Shown: positions 10,477 through 19,330 of the stretch, one piece after another | Layout: every line of letters begins with the position of its first letter | How positions within the stretch are numbered: the first letter of the stretch is position 1 | DNA from: Shinella sp. | Lineage (GTDB): Bacteria > Pseudomonadota > Alphaproteobacteria > Rhizobiales > Rhizobiaceae | Reading direction: 5' to 3' | Assembly: GCA_003248775.1 (NCBI GenBank) | Contig: QFQX01000012.1 | Coordinates: 59,991 to 123,990, forward strand | DNA: 64,000 nucleotides | Made by a program: the position numbers and the translations under genes | The notes under the pieces: model-generated | Told to the model about the DNA's origin: nothing | Databases searched by the model: none | What the model saw: the letters and a program-made list of their open reading frames with translations, nothing else

Positions 10477-10727
10477 CGGTCTTGAGGGTCCGTGGAGGCG
10501 AAATTGCGGTTCGCGTGGCGCATAGCGCCGGCGACACTACAAAGAGCATGACGGCTTGGAAAGCGTCGAATGACCGCAATTCCGCCCAAACCGGCAAGCT
10601 TGCATGGCTTGGCAATTCACGCTACCCAACTGGCTATACGCCGGTCATGGAGTTCGCTCGCAAGCCTTTTTCGGGGAATGCGAACTTTCCTTTCACCGGC
10701 AGGATTGCGGTCAAGCCGGGAGATGTC

Positions 10728-11789
10728 GTGAGCAATCAGTGGGGCAGGGACAGTCAGTCCGTTTCGGCGCGCGGTGCGTCGTCAGCGTCTGCGGTTCTCG
10801 CTCTGGTGCTTGGGCTCGCGCTCGGCGGTGGCGCCGGTTATGGCTATCTGCGGTATATGTCTGGCGATACAGCCGTCCGACTGGCCACAGTGGAGCAGCG
10901 CAATTCCGAGCTTGCCGGGGAACTCGCGGATACCAGGCAGAAGCTTGGCCAGGCCCTTGCCGCACAGCAGAAAGGTGAGGCTGGAATCGGCTCCGCCGAA
11001 GGCGAGGCCGCGGAGCTGCAAAAGAAGCTGGATCTCCAGCGATCGGAACTCGACGCCATGGCCGAGGAGGTCGCTCGTATCAGCGATGCCTTGCAGTCGG
11101 AAAAAGATCGCTCGAACAGGCTGTCGCAAGAGCTCGATGGCGAGCGGAACAAGGTGCGTTCGCAGGCCACGGCAATCGCCGAGGCGGAAAAGAACGCGAC
11201 GGCTTCCCGCGCTGAAGCTGATGCCGCAATCGCCGATCTTCAGGCGAGAATGGCAGCGCAGCAAGGGAATGGACAGCGGGAAGTAGACCGCCTTCGAGGT
11301 GAAGAAATACCGCGTCTCAACAGGCAGATTGCCGAGCTTGCGGACAAGGTTGCGGCAAATGAGGCGGATGCAGCGAAGTTCCAGTCGCAACGGCAATCGC
11401 TTGAAAAGGCGCTGGAAGGCGCCAGAGCCGACGTTGTTGGGCTAAAGGCTTCGCTTGAGACCGAGCGGCAGAAGAATGCAGCGTTGACCGCAGACATGCA
11501 GCGCCTGGAGCGCGATGCGGTCAGCCCCTCGGCGGCAACAGAGTCTCAGTCGTCGCCTGCCGCTACAGAGAAGCCATCTACGGAGGAAGCCGCACGGGAC
11601 GCGGCGCTCGTGTATAAGGTTCTCGCCGGCACACCGGGCATCGATCGGCTGACGTCCGAGAACCGGCAGCGTCTGCGTGATATGCTGGTTTCCGGTCAAT
11701 GCGTGACGACCGGTCTTCGGGCAGTTTTTCCAAGCGTTCCAGTCGTGACGCTTCGAAATCTGATGCGCGATCTGAAAAGCGAGTGTTGA
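10728..11789 (+). CDS. Membrane-anchored coiled-coil protein of unknown function
   Basis: I do not recognise this gene. The product has one N-terminal transmembrane helix (ASAVLALVLGLALGGGAGYGYL), a long Q/E/K/R-rich coiled coil (about residues 50-265 counted from the GTG at 10728), a S/T/E/P-rich linker, and a small C-terminal domain with two cysteines (SGQCVTTGLRAVFP and SEC at the end). The GTG has GGGAGAT just upstream; in-frame ATGs at 10647 and 10470 would give longer N-termini and cannot be excluded. It ends 17 bases before the TAXI binding-protein gene, so the two are likely co-transcribed and may act together at the inner membrane. Confidence 0.7.
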   Translation: MSNQWGRDSQSVSARGASSASAVLALVLGLALGGGAGYGYLRYMSGDTAVRLATVEQRNSELAGELADTRQKLGQALAAQQKGEAGIGSAEGEAAELQKKLDLQRSELDAMAEEVARISDALQSEKDRSNRLSQELDGERNKVRSQATAIAEAEKNATASRAEADAAIADLQARMAAQQGNGQREVDRLRGEEIPRLNRQIAELADKVAANEADAAKFQSQRQSLEKALEGARADVVGLKASLETERQKNAALTADMQRLERDAVSPSAATESQSSPAATEKPSTEEAARDAALVYKVLAGTPGIDRLTSENRQRLRDMLVSGQCVTTGLRAVFPSVPVVTLRNLMRDLKSEC

Positions 11790-11806
11790 ACGAGGGAGTG
11801 CTACCA

Positions 11807-12847
11807 ATGGCATCGAGACTGTCTGCAATTCTTGGTGCCGTGGCGATATCGCTTGTCGCGGGCGTTGCTTCCGCCGATAGCTTCGAACGCAACATCATGA
11901 CCGGTGGGCCAAGCGGGACCTATATCCGTATCGGCAGAGACATTGCTGCGCTGGGCGCAAGCTGCGGTATGAACCTCAATGTGGTGGAAAGCGCGGGTTC
12001 GCTGGAAAACTTCGTCGGCGTCCGCAATCGCCGCAACACCCAGTTCGGTATCGTCCAGAGCGATGTGCTCGAATATCTGAAGACCTTCGAGGCCAATGAT
12101 CCCGAAGTGCAGCAGGCGGTGCGCGGTGTGCGCATCATGTTCCCGCTCTACAATCAAGAGGTTCACGTCCTCGCCAGAACGGATATCGCCGATCTCAAGG
12201 GACTGGCCGACCGCAAGGTCGCCATGGGCAAGGCGGATAGCGGTACCTATCTCACTGCAACGCTGATGCTCGACATCCTCCAGGTGAAGGCCGCCGAGCG
12301 GTTGACCATCAATCCTGACGAAGCGTTGCCGAAACTCCTGTCCGGCGAAATCGATGCGTTCTTTTATGTCGCCGGTGCCCCGGCCCAACTCTTCGCCAAT
12401 ACGGCGATTGATCCCGGCAAGTTCCATCTTCTGCCGATCAAGGACACACCGCTTCTCGCGACCTATACGCCAGTCACCGTTCCCGCTGCCACCTACAGTT
12501 TCCAGCAACAGCCAGTCGATCTGGTCGCGGTCAAAGCCGTTCTGATGACTTACGACTATGATCCAAAGAAGAATGCCTACCATCGCGACAGTTGCCGCTC
12601 GGTGTCCGACTTCTCAAGCCTGATCCTGAATGGTTTGCCGAAACTGGAAGAGACCGGCCATCCCAAATGGAAGTCGGTAGACCTTGGTGCGTTGCCACCG
12701 GGCTGGCAGGTCGGAAGTTGCGTGAAGGTCGGAATGGCTCTCGATTACAAGCCGAACTGCACGGCGCCTGCACCTGCGGCTTCCGCGGCTCCTGATGCTA
12801 ACGAGGAGTACCTGAATCTTCTGAAGCAACGCCTTAAAAAGCAGTAG
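11807..12847 (+). CDS. TAXI-family TRAP transporter substrate-binding protein
   Basis: This 346-residue periplasmic protein has a signal peptide (AILGAVAISLVAGVASA) and the TAXI/NMT1-like fold, with the family hallmark MTGGPSGTYIRIGRDIA at the mature N-terminus and a QFGIVQSDVLEYL segment. TAXI proteins deliver small carboxylates or glutamate-like ligands to fused DctQM permeases. No permease is encoded nearby, so this is an orphan. The C-terminal part carries extra cysteines (DSCRSVSDF, GSCVKVG, NCTAP) that are not needed for binding and may form disulfides. It is the second gene of a two-gene operon with the coiled-coil protein. Confidence 0.82.
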   Translation: MASRLSAILGAVAISLVAGVASADSFERNIMTGGPSGTYIRIGRDIAALGASCGMNLNVVESAGSLENFVGVRNRRNTQFGIVQSDVLEYLKTFEANDPEVQQAVRGVRIMFPLYNQEVHVLARTDIADLKGLADRKVAMGKADSGTYLTATLMLDILQVKAAERLTINPDEALPKLLSGEIDAFFYVAGAPAQLFANTAIDPGKFHLLPIKDTPLLATYTPVTVPAATYSFQQQPVDLVAVKAVLMTYDYDPKKNAYHRDSCRSVSDFSSLILNGLPKLEETGHPKWKSVDLGALPPGWQVGSCVKVGMALDYKPNCTAPAPAASAAPDANEEYLNLLKQRLKKQ

Positions 12848-12896
12848 CAACCATTAGTTATTTCTGAAGAATAGTGAGTTCGATCTTCTCGAAACG

Positions 12897-12936
12897 AGAA
12901 AGGCGGCGGTTCATTTGGAACCGCCGCCTTTCTCTT
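12897..12936. terminator. Strong bidirectional terminator between the TAXI gene and glnA
   Basis: A 16-base arm beginning AGAAAGGCGGCGG pairs across an ATTT loop with its complement, followed by TCTCTT. It lies between convergent genes and can serve both. Confidence 0.85.
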
Positions 12937-12975
12937 GCCGGGTGCCGGTCTGCATTGCGCAGACCCGCGAATTGA

Positions 12976-14385
12976 TCAGACCGAGTAGTACATGTCGTAC
13001 TCGACCGGATGCGGGGTCATTTCGAAACGCATGACTTCCTGCATCTTCAGTTCGATGAAGGCGTCGATCTGGTCGTCGTCGAAAACGCCGCCGGCGGTCA
13101 GGAACTTGCGGTCCTTGTCCAGGCTTTCCAGGGCTTCGCGCAGCGAACCGCAAACCGTCGGGATCTTCTTAAGTTCCTTCGGCGGCAGATCATAGAGATC
13201 CTTGTCCATGGCCTTGCCCGGATGGATCTTGTTCTTGATGCCGTCGAGGCCAGCCATCAGCATGGCGGCGAAGCCGAGATAGGGGTTTGCGGTCGGGTCG
13301 GGGAAGCGAATTTCTACGCGCTTTGCCTTCGGGTTCGAGCCGAACGGAATGCGGCACGAAGCGGAGCGGTTGCGGGCCGAATAGGCGAGCAGAACCGGAG
13401 CCTCATAGCCCGGGACCAGACGCTTGTAAGAGTTGGTCGACGGGTTGGTGAAGGCGTTGATCGCCTTGGCATGCTTGATGATGCCGCCGATGTAGTAGAG
13501 GCAGCTTTCCGACAGGCCTGCATATTCGTCGCCGGCGAAGGTCGGCTTGCCGTCCTTCCAGATCGACATGTGAACGTGCATGCCCGAGCCGTTGTCGCCG
13601 AAAATCGGCTTCGGCATGAAGGTCGCGGTCTTGCCGTAAGCGTTCGCGACCTGATGGACCACGTACTTGTAAATCTGCATCTTGTCGGCGTTGCGAACCA
13701 GTGCGTCGAACTTGATGCCGAGTTCGTGCTGGGCAGCAGCCACTTCGTGGTGATGCTTTTCTACGACGACGCCCATCTCGGTCAGAACCGTCAGCATTTC
13801 AGAACGCATGTCCTGGCAGCTGTCGATCGGCGGAACCGGGAAGTAGCCGCCCTTGACGCGCGGGCGGTGACCGAGGTTGCCGGTCTCGTAGTCGGTGTCG
13901 TCGTTGGACGGCAGTTCGGTCGAGTCGAGCTTGAAGCCGGTGTTGTACGGGTCGGCCTTGTACTTGACGTCGTCGAAGATGAAGAATTCGGCTTCCGGAC
14001 CAACGAAGATGGTGTCGCCGATACCCGATGCCTTCAGATAGGCTTCAGCCTTCTTGGCGGTGCCGCGCGGGTCGCGGTTGTAGGCCTCGCCGGAAACCGG
14101 GTCGAGAATATCGCAGATGATGACCATGGTGGACTGTGCGAAAAACGGATCCATGTGGACCGTATCCGTGTCGGGCATGAGCACCATGTCGGACTCATTG
14201 ATCGCCTTCCAGCCGCCGATCGAGGAACCGTCGAACATGACGCCGTCCGCGAACATGTCTTCATCGACGCACGATACGTCCATCGTCACGTGCTGCAGCT
14301 TGCCCTTCGGATCGGTAAAGCGCAGGTCGACGAACTTGACGTCATTGTCCCTGATTTGTTTCAGAATTTCATTTGCGGTCGTCAT
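12976..14385 (-). CDS. glnA: Glutamine synthetase type I
   Basis: This ATP-dependent enzyme makes glutamine from glutamate and ammonia as a cytoplasmic dodecamer. The 469-residue length is standard for GSI-beta. The adenylylation site is present in KDLYDLPP (Tyr at about 398), so activity is expected to be switched by GlnE. The catalytic signatures FDGSSIGGW (N-terminal), [10 protein letters not shown] and the ATP-binding [17 protein letters not shown] are all visible. The gene follows glnB by 60 bases on the same strand, the standard rhizobial glnBA operon, driven from the sigma-54 promoter in front of glnB and possibly others. Confidence 0.97.
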   Translation of the reverse strand: MTTANEILKQIRDNDVKFVDLRFTDPKGKLQHVTMDVSCVDEDMFADGVMFDGSSIGGWKAINESDMVLMPDTDTVHMDPFFAQSTMVIICDILDPVSGEAYNRDPRGTAKKAEAYLKASGIGDTIFVGPEAEFFIFDDVKYKADPYNTGFKLDSTELPSNDDTDYETGNLGHRPRVKGGYFPVPPIDSCQDMRSEMLTVLTEMGVVVEKHHHEVAAAQHELGIKFDALVRNADKMQIYKYVVHQVANAYGKTATFMPKPIFGDNGSGMHVHMSIWKDGKPTFAGDEYAGLSESCLYYIGGIIKHAKAINAFTNPSTNSYKRLVPGYEAPVLLAYSARNRSASCRIPFGSNPKAKRVEIRFPDPTANPYLGFAAMLMAGLDGIKNKIHPGKAMDKDLYDLPPKELKKIPTVCGSLREALESLDKDRKFLTAGGVFDDDQIDAFIELKMQEVMRFEMTPHPVEYDMYYSV

Positions 14386-14445
14386 TTTTGAATTCCTTGA
14401 GTGAGATGACGATATTACGACCCGGCCCGAAGGCAGGGGGCATTG

Positions 14446-15130
<685 letters not shown>

Positions 15131-16708
15131 ATGGAAAATGAGCGTTACAGAATCCTTCTGACACCGGCGGCAATGACCGCAGTCGATGCTGCTGCGGAGG
15201 CCACGGGGATCGATTCGTTTGGTCTCATGGAAAAAGCCGGCCGCGCGGTCGCGGCTGCGGCCTTGAAGCTTCATCCGGCCGCCCTTCGTTTCGTCGTTCT
15301 TTGCGGGCCGGGAAACAATGGCGGCGACGGTTATGTGGCCGCCCGCGCCCTGCAGGAGGCCGGAGCCAGCGTCGTTCTTTACCACCTTGGCGAACCGCAG
15401 CGACTGAAGGGGGATGCTGCGACAGCTCATGCTCTTTGCCATGTGACGGGATCGCCTCTGGCCAACTATGAGCCTGATACGGGCGATGTCGTGATCGATG
15501 CCATATTCGGTGCCGGGCTGGCGCGCGATGTCCCTCAGGAGGTCGCGGATAGCATTGCCGCGGTCGAGAGCGTCGGCGTACCGGTCATCGCCGTGGATCT
15601 TCCCTCAGGTCTCGATGGCCGGACGGGCAGGGTGCTTGGCGCAGCTTTCCGAGCAGGCCATACCGTGACTTTCATGACGCGTAAACCGGGTCATCTCCTG
15701 CTGCCGGGACGGCAGTTGTGTGGCGAGGTCGAGGTCTACGACATCGGCATTCCCTGGCGCATCGTCAGTCAGTATGCGGATGGCGTGTCCGTGAACACTC
15801 CGGCGGCCTGGGCTTCGGCGCTTCCCTCCCTCTCGGCGGATGCCCACAAATTCCGTCGTGGTCATCTCACCGTTTTTTCGGGCCCGGCGACGGCAACGGG
15901 CGCCGCGCGGCTCTCGGCCGAGGCGGGATTGAAGAGTGGAGCAGGGCTTGTGACGCTCGCATCGCCCGTGGAGGCGCTCGCTGTCAATGCCGCGCATGCC
16001 ACGGCCGTCATGCTGAAACCGGTCGAGGACGGAGCCGCATTGGCGGAATATCTCGCCGACGAACGACGCACCGCCTTTGTGCTTGGCCCCGGTTTCGGCG
16101 TGGGCACGAAAGCCCGCATCTTCGCACTCGCGCTGTGGAACCGGCGGCTGGTGCTGGATGCCGATGGCATCACTTCGTTCCGTGAGGAACCGCAGGCACT
16201 GTTCGGAGCATTCGAAAGCGGTGAAACTCGACTTGTCCTCACGCCACACGAAGGCGAGTTTGCGCGGCTCTTTCCGGATATTGCCGCCGATGCGGGTCTG
16301 AGCAAGATCGATATGGCGCTTGCCGCGGCGAAACGCGCCAATGCCGCCATCGTTTACAAGGGTGCCGACACGGTGATTGCCGGCCCCGATGGCCGGGCGC
16401 TGGTCAACGAGAACGCGCCGCCATGGCTTGCCACCGCGGGCTCGGGTGACGTGCTGGCAGGTATCATCGGCGGACTGATGGCCCAGGGCGTTCCGGCTTT
16501 CGAGGCTGCCGCAGCCGGCGTCTGGCTGCATGGGGAGGCTGGAAATCGTGCCGGGCAGGGGATGACCGCCGAGGATCTTCTCGTGGCGGTGCGGCCGCTG
16601 GAGCATTTCCAGCAAAAGTGTGCCACGGTTTTGCGTCCGGAAATGCGTAAACAAAAAGAGATAGAGAATTTTCGCGTTTCGAAGAAAAGCGGAAATTCTC
16701 TAGAGTAG
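15131..16708 (+). CDS. nnr: Bifunctional NAD(P)H-hydrate repair enzyme Nnr
   Basis: This enzyme repairs damaged NAD(P)HX. An N-terminal YjeF_N epimerase domain (about residues 1-210, with GPGNNGGDGYVAAR) interconverts R and S epimers. A C-terminal ribokinase-like ADP-dependent dehydratase (about 225-500, with TPHEGEFARLFP and the nucleotide loop ATAGSGDVLAGIIGG) restores NAD(P)H. I chose the ATG at 15131 (MENERYRILLTPAAM); in-frame starts at 15092 and 15104 would add up to 13 residues. The last residues, rich in K and E, are encoded by a palindrome shared with the convergent phosphate-transporter gene, and the two coding regions overlap by nine bases. Confidence 0.93.
   Translation: MENERYRILLTPAAMTAVDAAAEATGIDSFGLMEKAGRAVAAAALKLHPAALRFVVLCGPGNNGGDGYVAARALQEAGASVVLYHLGEPQRLKGDAATAHALCHVTGSPLANYEPDTGDVVIDAIFGAGLARDVPQEVADSIAAVESVGVPVIAVDLPSGLDGRTGRVLGAAFRAGHTVTFMTRKPGHLLLPGRQLCGEVEVYDIGIPWRIVSQYADGVSVNTPAAWASALPSLSADAHKFRRGHLTVFSGPATATGAARLSAEAGLKSGAGLVTLASPVEALAVNAAHATAVMLKPVEDGAALAEYLADERRTAFVLGPGFGVGTKARIFALALWNRRLVLDADGITSFREEPQALFGAFESGETRLVLTPHEGEFARLFPDIAADAGLSKIDMALAAAKRANAAIVYKGADTVIAGPDGRALVNENAPPWLATAGSGDVLAGIIGGLMAQGVPAFEAAAAGVWLHGEAGNRAGQGMTAEDLLVAVRPLEHFQQKCATVLRPEMRKQKEIENFRVSKKSGNSLE
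16662..16702. terminator. Inverted repeat spanning the convergent ends of nnr and the Na/Pi gene
   Basis: TAGAGAATTTTCGC (16662-16675) pairs with GCGGAAATTCTCTA (16689-16702) with one G-T-type mismatch. Both stop codons lie in or beside its right arm. It may be a bidirectional terminator embedded in coding sequence. Confidence 0.5.
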
Positions 16709-18346
16709 CCGGCTGTGCCTCAGCAGGCCTTCCTGCTCAAGCAGCGGATAGGCGATCGAGGCAAACAGCGAGTTGATTTCCTTGAGGTCGCGCATCGTGT
16801 CGATGTGCAGGGAGCTCGATTCGAAGCTTGCTGCATTGCCGCTGCGCAGGCGTTGCAGATGCTGTTCCTCGCTGGTGCGTACGAGGTTGCGCACGGCTTC
16901 CTTGCGGTCGACGAGTTGACGGGCGTGCTCGATGTCGCGATTGACGAGGAGGTTGAAGGCGAGGCGAGCGTTCTTCACCACTTCGATGTGCATCGCCGAG
17001 AGTTCAGTCCATCCTTCCGTTGAAAAGGCGGTATTGCGGTCGTGTTTCTTGCGCGCGCGCGTCAGCATGTTCTGCGAGATGATGTCGGCTGCCTGCTCGA
17101 TCTTGATCGTGGCGCCAAGCAGGTTCTGGCATTGCGCGGCCGATTGCTCGTCCAATGCCGTTTGCGAAATGCGCGCGAGATAGAACTTGATGTCGCGATG
17201 GATCGTGTCGATCTCGTCGTCCAGCGCTTCGATCCGCTGCATCTTCTTTGGATCCCAATGTTCGTAGAGTTCGAAGATCCAGTTCAGCATGACCTCCGTT
17301 TTTTCGCAGACGGTCAGAACCTCACGGGTCGCGTTGCTGATCGCCTGCCGCGGATTGGCAAGGTCGGCCGGATTGAGCGCCGAAAGCCGTGTCTGCTCGC
17401 TGGTCTTGGCTGCGGGTGCTGCAAGCAATCTTTCCAGCCACTTCGCTACGATACCACTGAACGGAAGGCCAAAGATCAGGACGACGGCGTTGATGGCCAG
17501 ATGCACGTAGACGACCGCATCACCCGGTTGACTGGAGAAGCGCTCGGGATGAAGGATCAGGGCATATTGCAGTGCCAGCGCGACGAGCGTTCCGACCCCG
17601 CGAATTGCCACATTGCCAAGCGGCACGACACGAGCGCTTCTTTCTGCATTTTTCGTCAGGATGGCACCGATCACGGCGGCGCCGAAATTCGCGCCCAGCA
17701 CCAACGGAATGATCAGCGGCGGCGGCAACAGATGCTTGTCTGCGAGCGAGGCGAAAAGCAGGATGGTCGCGACGCTGGAGTGGAAGGCCCAGGCGAGTAG
17801 CGCCGCAAGCAGAAAGGCCGTGATCCAGTCGCGCGAGAGGTAGTTGAAGATGATCGGAAGGATCTCGCTGCTGCGCAACGGTTCCGAGGATTCTCCAATC
17901 AGGCGGAGCGAAAGCAGCAAGAGGCCAAGCCCGAACAGGATGCGGCCTGCCTGACGCCAGTCGCGTGCTTCCGAAGCGCGAAAGGCGATTGTGCCCATCA
18001 ACAGCAGGACCGGGATCAGCAGGGAGAGGTCATAGCGCAGGACCCTGACCACGAAGGCTGAACCGAGATCCGCGCCGAGCAGCGTGGCGATGCCGATGGC
18101 CGAGCTGACATAGCCGCCTGCCACGAAGGAGGAAATGATCAGCGCGACCGCGGTCGCGCTTTGCAGGGCAATCGCAAAGAAAAAGCCGGCAATGGCTGCC
18201 GTGACACGATTGCCGAGCGCAAGTCGCAGCTTTTCCTTGAGAACATTGCCGTAGGCACGCTCGATGCCGGTCCGCACCATTCGCGTCGCCCACAGAAGCA
18301 GGGCGACCGCGCCGGCGAGATTGATGAAAACGGCAATGCCCGACAT
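16700..18346 (-). CDS. Na+/phosphate cotransporter family protein with PhoU-like domain
   Basis: This 548-residue inner-membrane protein has two NptA-type Na/Pi repeats in the N-terminal 310 residues; the QSATAVALIISSF and HSSVATILLFAS segments are the paired QSS-like motifs of the family. A C-terminal cytoplasmic four-helix PhoU-like domain covers about residues 330-540. It probably imports phosphate with sodium or exports it in homeostasis. I chose the ATG at 18346 (MSGIAVFINLAGAVALLL); 17 upstream in-frame residues rich in cysteine are not family-like. The gene stands alone. Confidence 0.9.
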   Translation of the reverse strand: MSGIAVFINLAGAVALLLWATRMVRTGIERAYGNVLKEKLRLALGNRVTAAIAGFFFAIALQSATAVALIISSFVAGGYVSSAIGIATLLGADLGSAFVVRVLRYDLSLLIPVLLLMGTIAFRASEARDWRQAGRILFGLGLLLLSLRLIGESSEPLRSSEILPIIFNYLSRDWITAFLLAALLAWAFHSSVATILLFASLADKHLLPPPLIIPLVLGANFGAAVIGAILTKNAERSARVVPLGNVAIRGVGTLVALALQYALILHPERFSSQPGDAVVYVHLAINAVVLIFGLPFSGIVAKWLERLLAAPAAKTSEQTRLSALNPADLANPRQAISNATREVLTVCEKTEVMLNWIFELYEHWDPKKMQRIEALDDEIDTIHRDIKFYLARISQTALDEQSAAQCQNLLGATIKIEQAADIISQNMLTRARKKHDRNTAFSTEGWTELSAMHIEVVKNARLAFNLLVNRDIEHARQLVDRKEAVRNLVRTSEEQHLQRLRSGNAASFESSSLHIDTMRDLKEINSLFASIAYPLLEQEGLLRHSRLL

Positions 18347-18506
18347 GATACCTCGATAACAGCAGCAGCCGAAGACACACACTCGCGCTTCGGCCAAAGA
18401 GCGCGAGTTTCAACCGTTTCACGGTGAATGTGATCGTCTCTGCGACTGAACCTAGTCCAGATTCGCCATTGTCACAATTTGCCGCCGATTGGTGGCGCTT
18501 AAGGCT

Positions 18507-19307
18507 TTAGCTTAGTTTCGATTGCAGAAGGCGCGCGCCGTTCGGGGCATTCACCTTGCCGCCGGTGATGAAAAAGGCGAGGACATCGCGCGGTTTCTTT
18601 TCGAGCTTCCGCTCCGGCGCGATCAATGGCAGGTCGCTGGGAACACCACCATCCGCATAGGCCTTGAAACGCTTTGCCCATTCGCCGATTTCTTTTTCAG
18701 GATAACAGCTTGGCGTTTCGTCCGTTCCTTTCTGGAGACGGGAATAGACGAAATCCGCGGTGACATCCGGAAACATCGGATAGTCGTGATGGTCGGCGCA
18801 GACGGCTGCGACATTGTACTTCGCCAGCAGGTCGACAAATTCCGGGGTGCGGAAACTGTCGTGACGCGGCTCCACCACATGACGGAGCGCAATGCCATCC
18901 TGCTCCTTGGGCAGGAGCGCGAGGAAGGCTTCAAAATCCTCCGGCTCGAACTTCTTCGTGCCCATGAATTGCCAGAGGATTGGCCCGAGATGCTTGCCGA
19001 GTTCGGTGATGCCCTGGGTGAGGAACTTCTCGATGGAGGGGCCAGCTTCGGCCAGTATCTTGCGGTTGGTGCAGAAGCGGCTGGCCTTGAGGGAGAAGAT
19101 GAAATCCTCAGGCACCTCCGAAGCCCACTTTGCGAAGGTCGCAGGCTTCTGGCTGGAATAATAGGTGCCGTTCACCTCGATGGCTGTCAGCTGGCGGCTC
19201 GCATATTCGAGCTGCCGTTTCTTGGCGAGGTCGGACGGATAAAATGTGCCTTCCCACGGATCGAAGGTCCAGCCGCCGATCCCGGTACGGATTGTTCCTG
19301 CCGACAT
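18507..19307 (-). CDS. DUF72 (YecE-like) domain-containing protein
   Basis: This 266-residue cytoplasmic TIM-barrel protein of the DUF72/YecE family contains the characteristic IGGWTFDPWEGTFYP start, LEYASRQLTAIEVNGTYY, and SLKASRFCTN. The biochemical function is unknown; YecE homologues have been suggested to bind nucleic acid or sulfur intermediates, without proof. It lies 23 bases downstream of uvrA on the same strand, so it could be read through from uvrA and thereby be weakly SOS-responsive. Confidence 0.9.
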   Translation of the reverse strand: MSAGTIRTGIGGWTFDPWEGTFYPSDLAKKRQLEYASRQLTAIEVNGTYYSSQKPATFAKWASEVPEDFIFSLKASRFCTNRKILAEAGPSIEKFLTQGITELGKHLGPILWQFMGTKKFEPEDFEAFLALLPKEQDGIALRHVVEPRHDSFRTPEFVDLLAKYNVAAVCADHHDYPMFPDVTADFVYSRLQKGTDETPSCYPEKEIGEWAKRFKAYADGGVPSDLPLIAPERKLEKKPRDVLAFFITGGKVNAPNGARLLQSKLS

Positions 19308-19330
19308 GCCTGTCCCTCCTCGTGTTGTCC

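Noticed and set aside
13009..14391. A 460-codon rightward frame across glnA
   Set aside because: It runs opposite to an unmistakable glutamine synthetase gene and exists only because of high GC content and codon bias.
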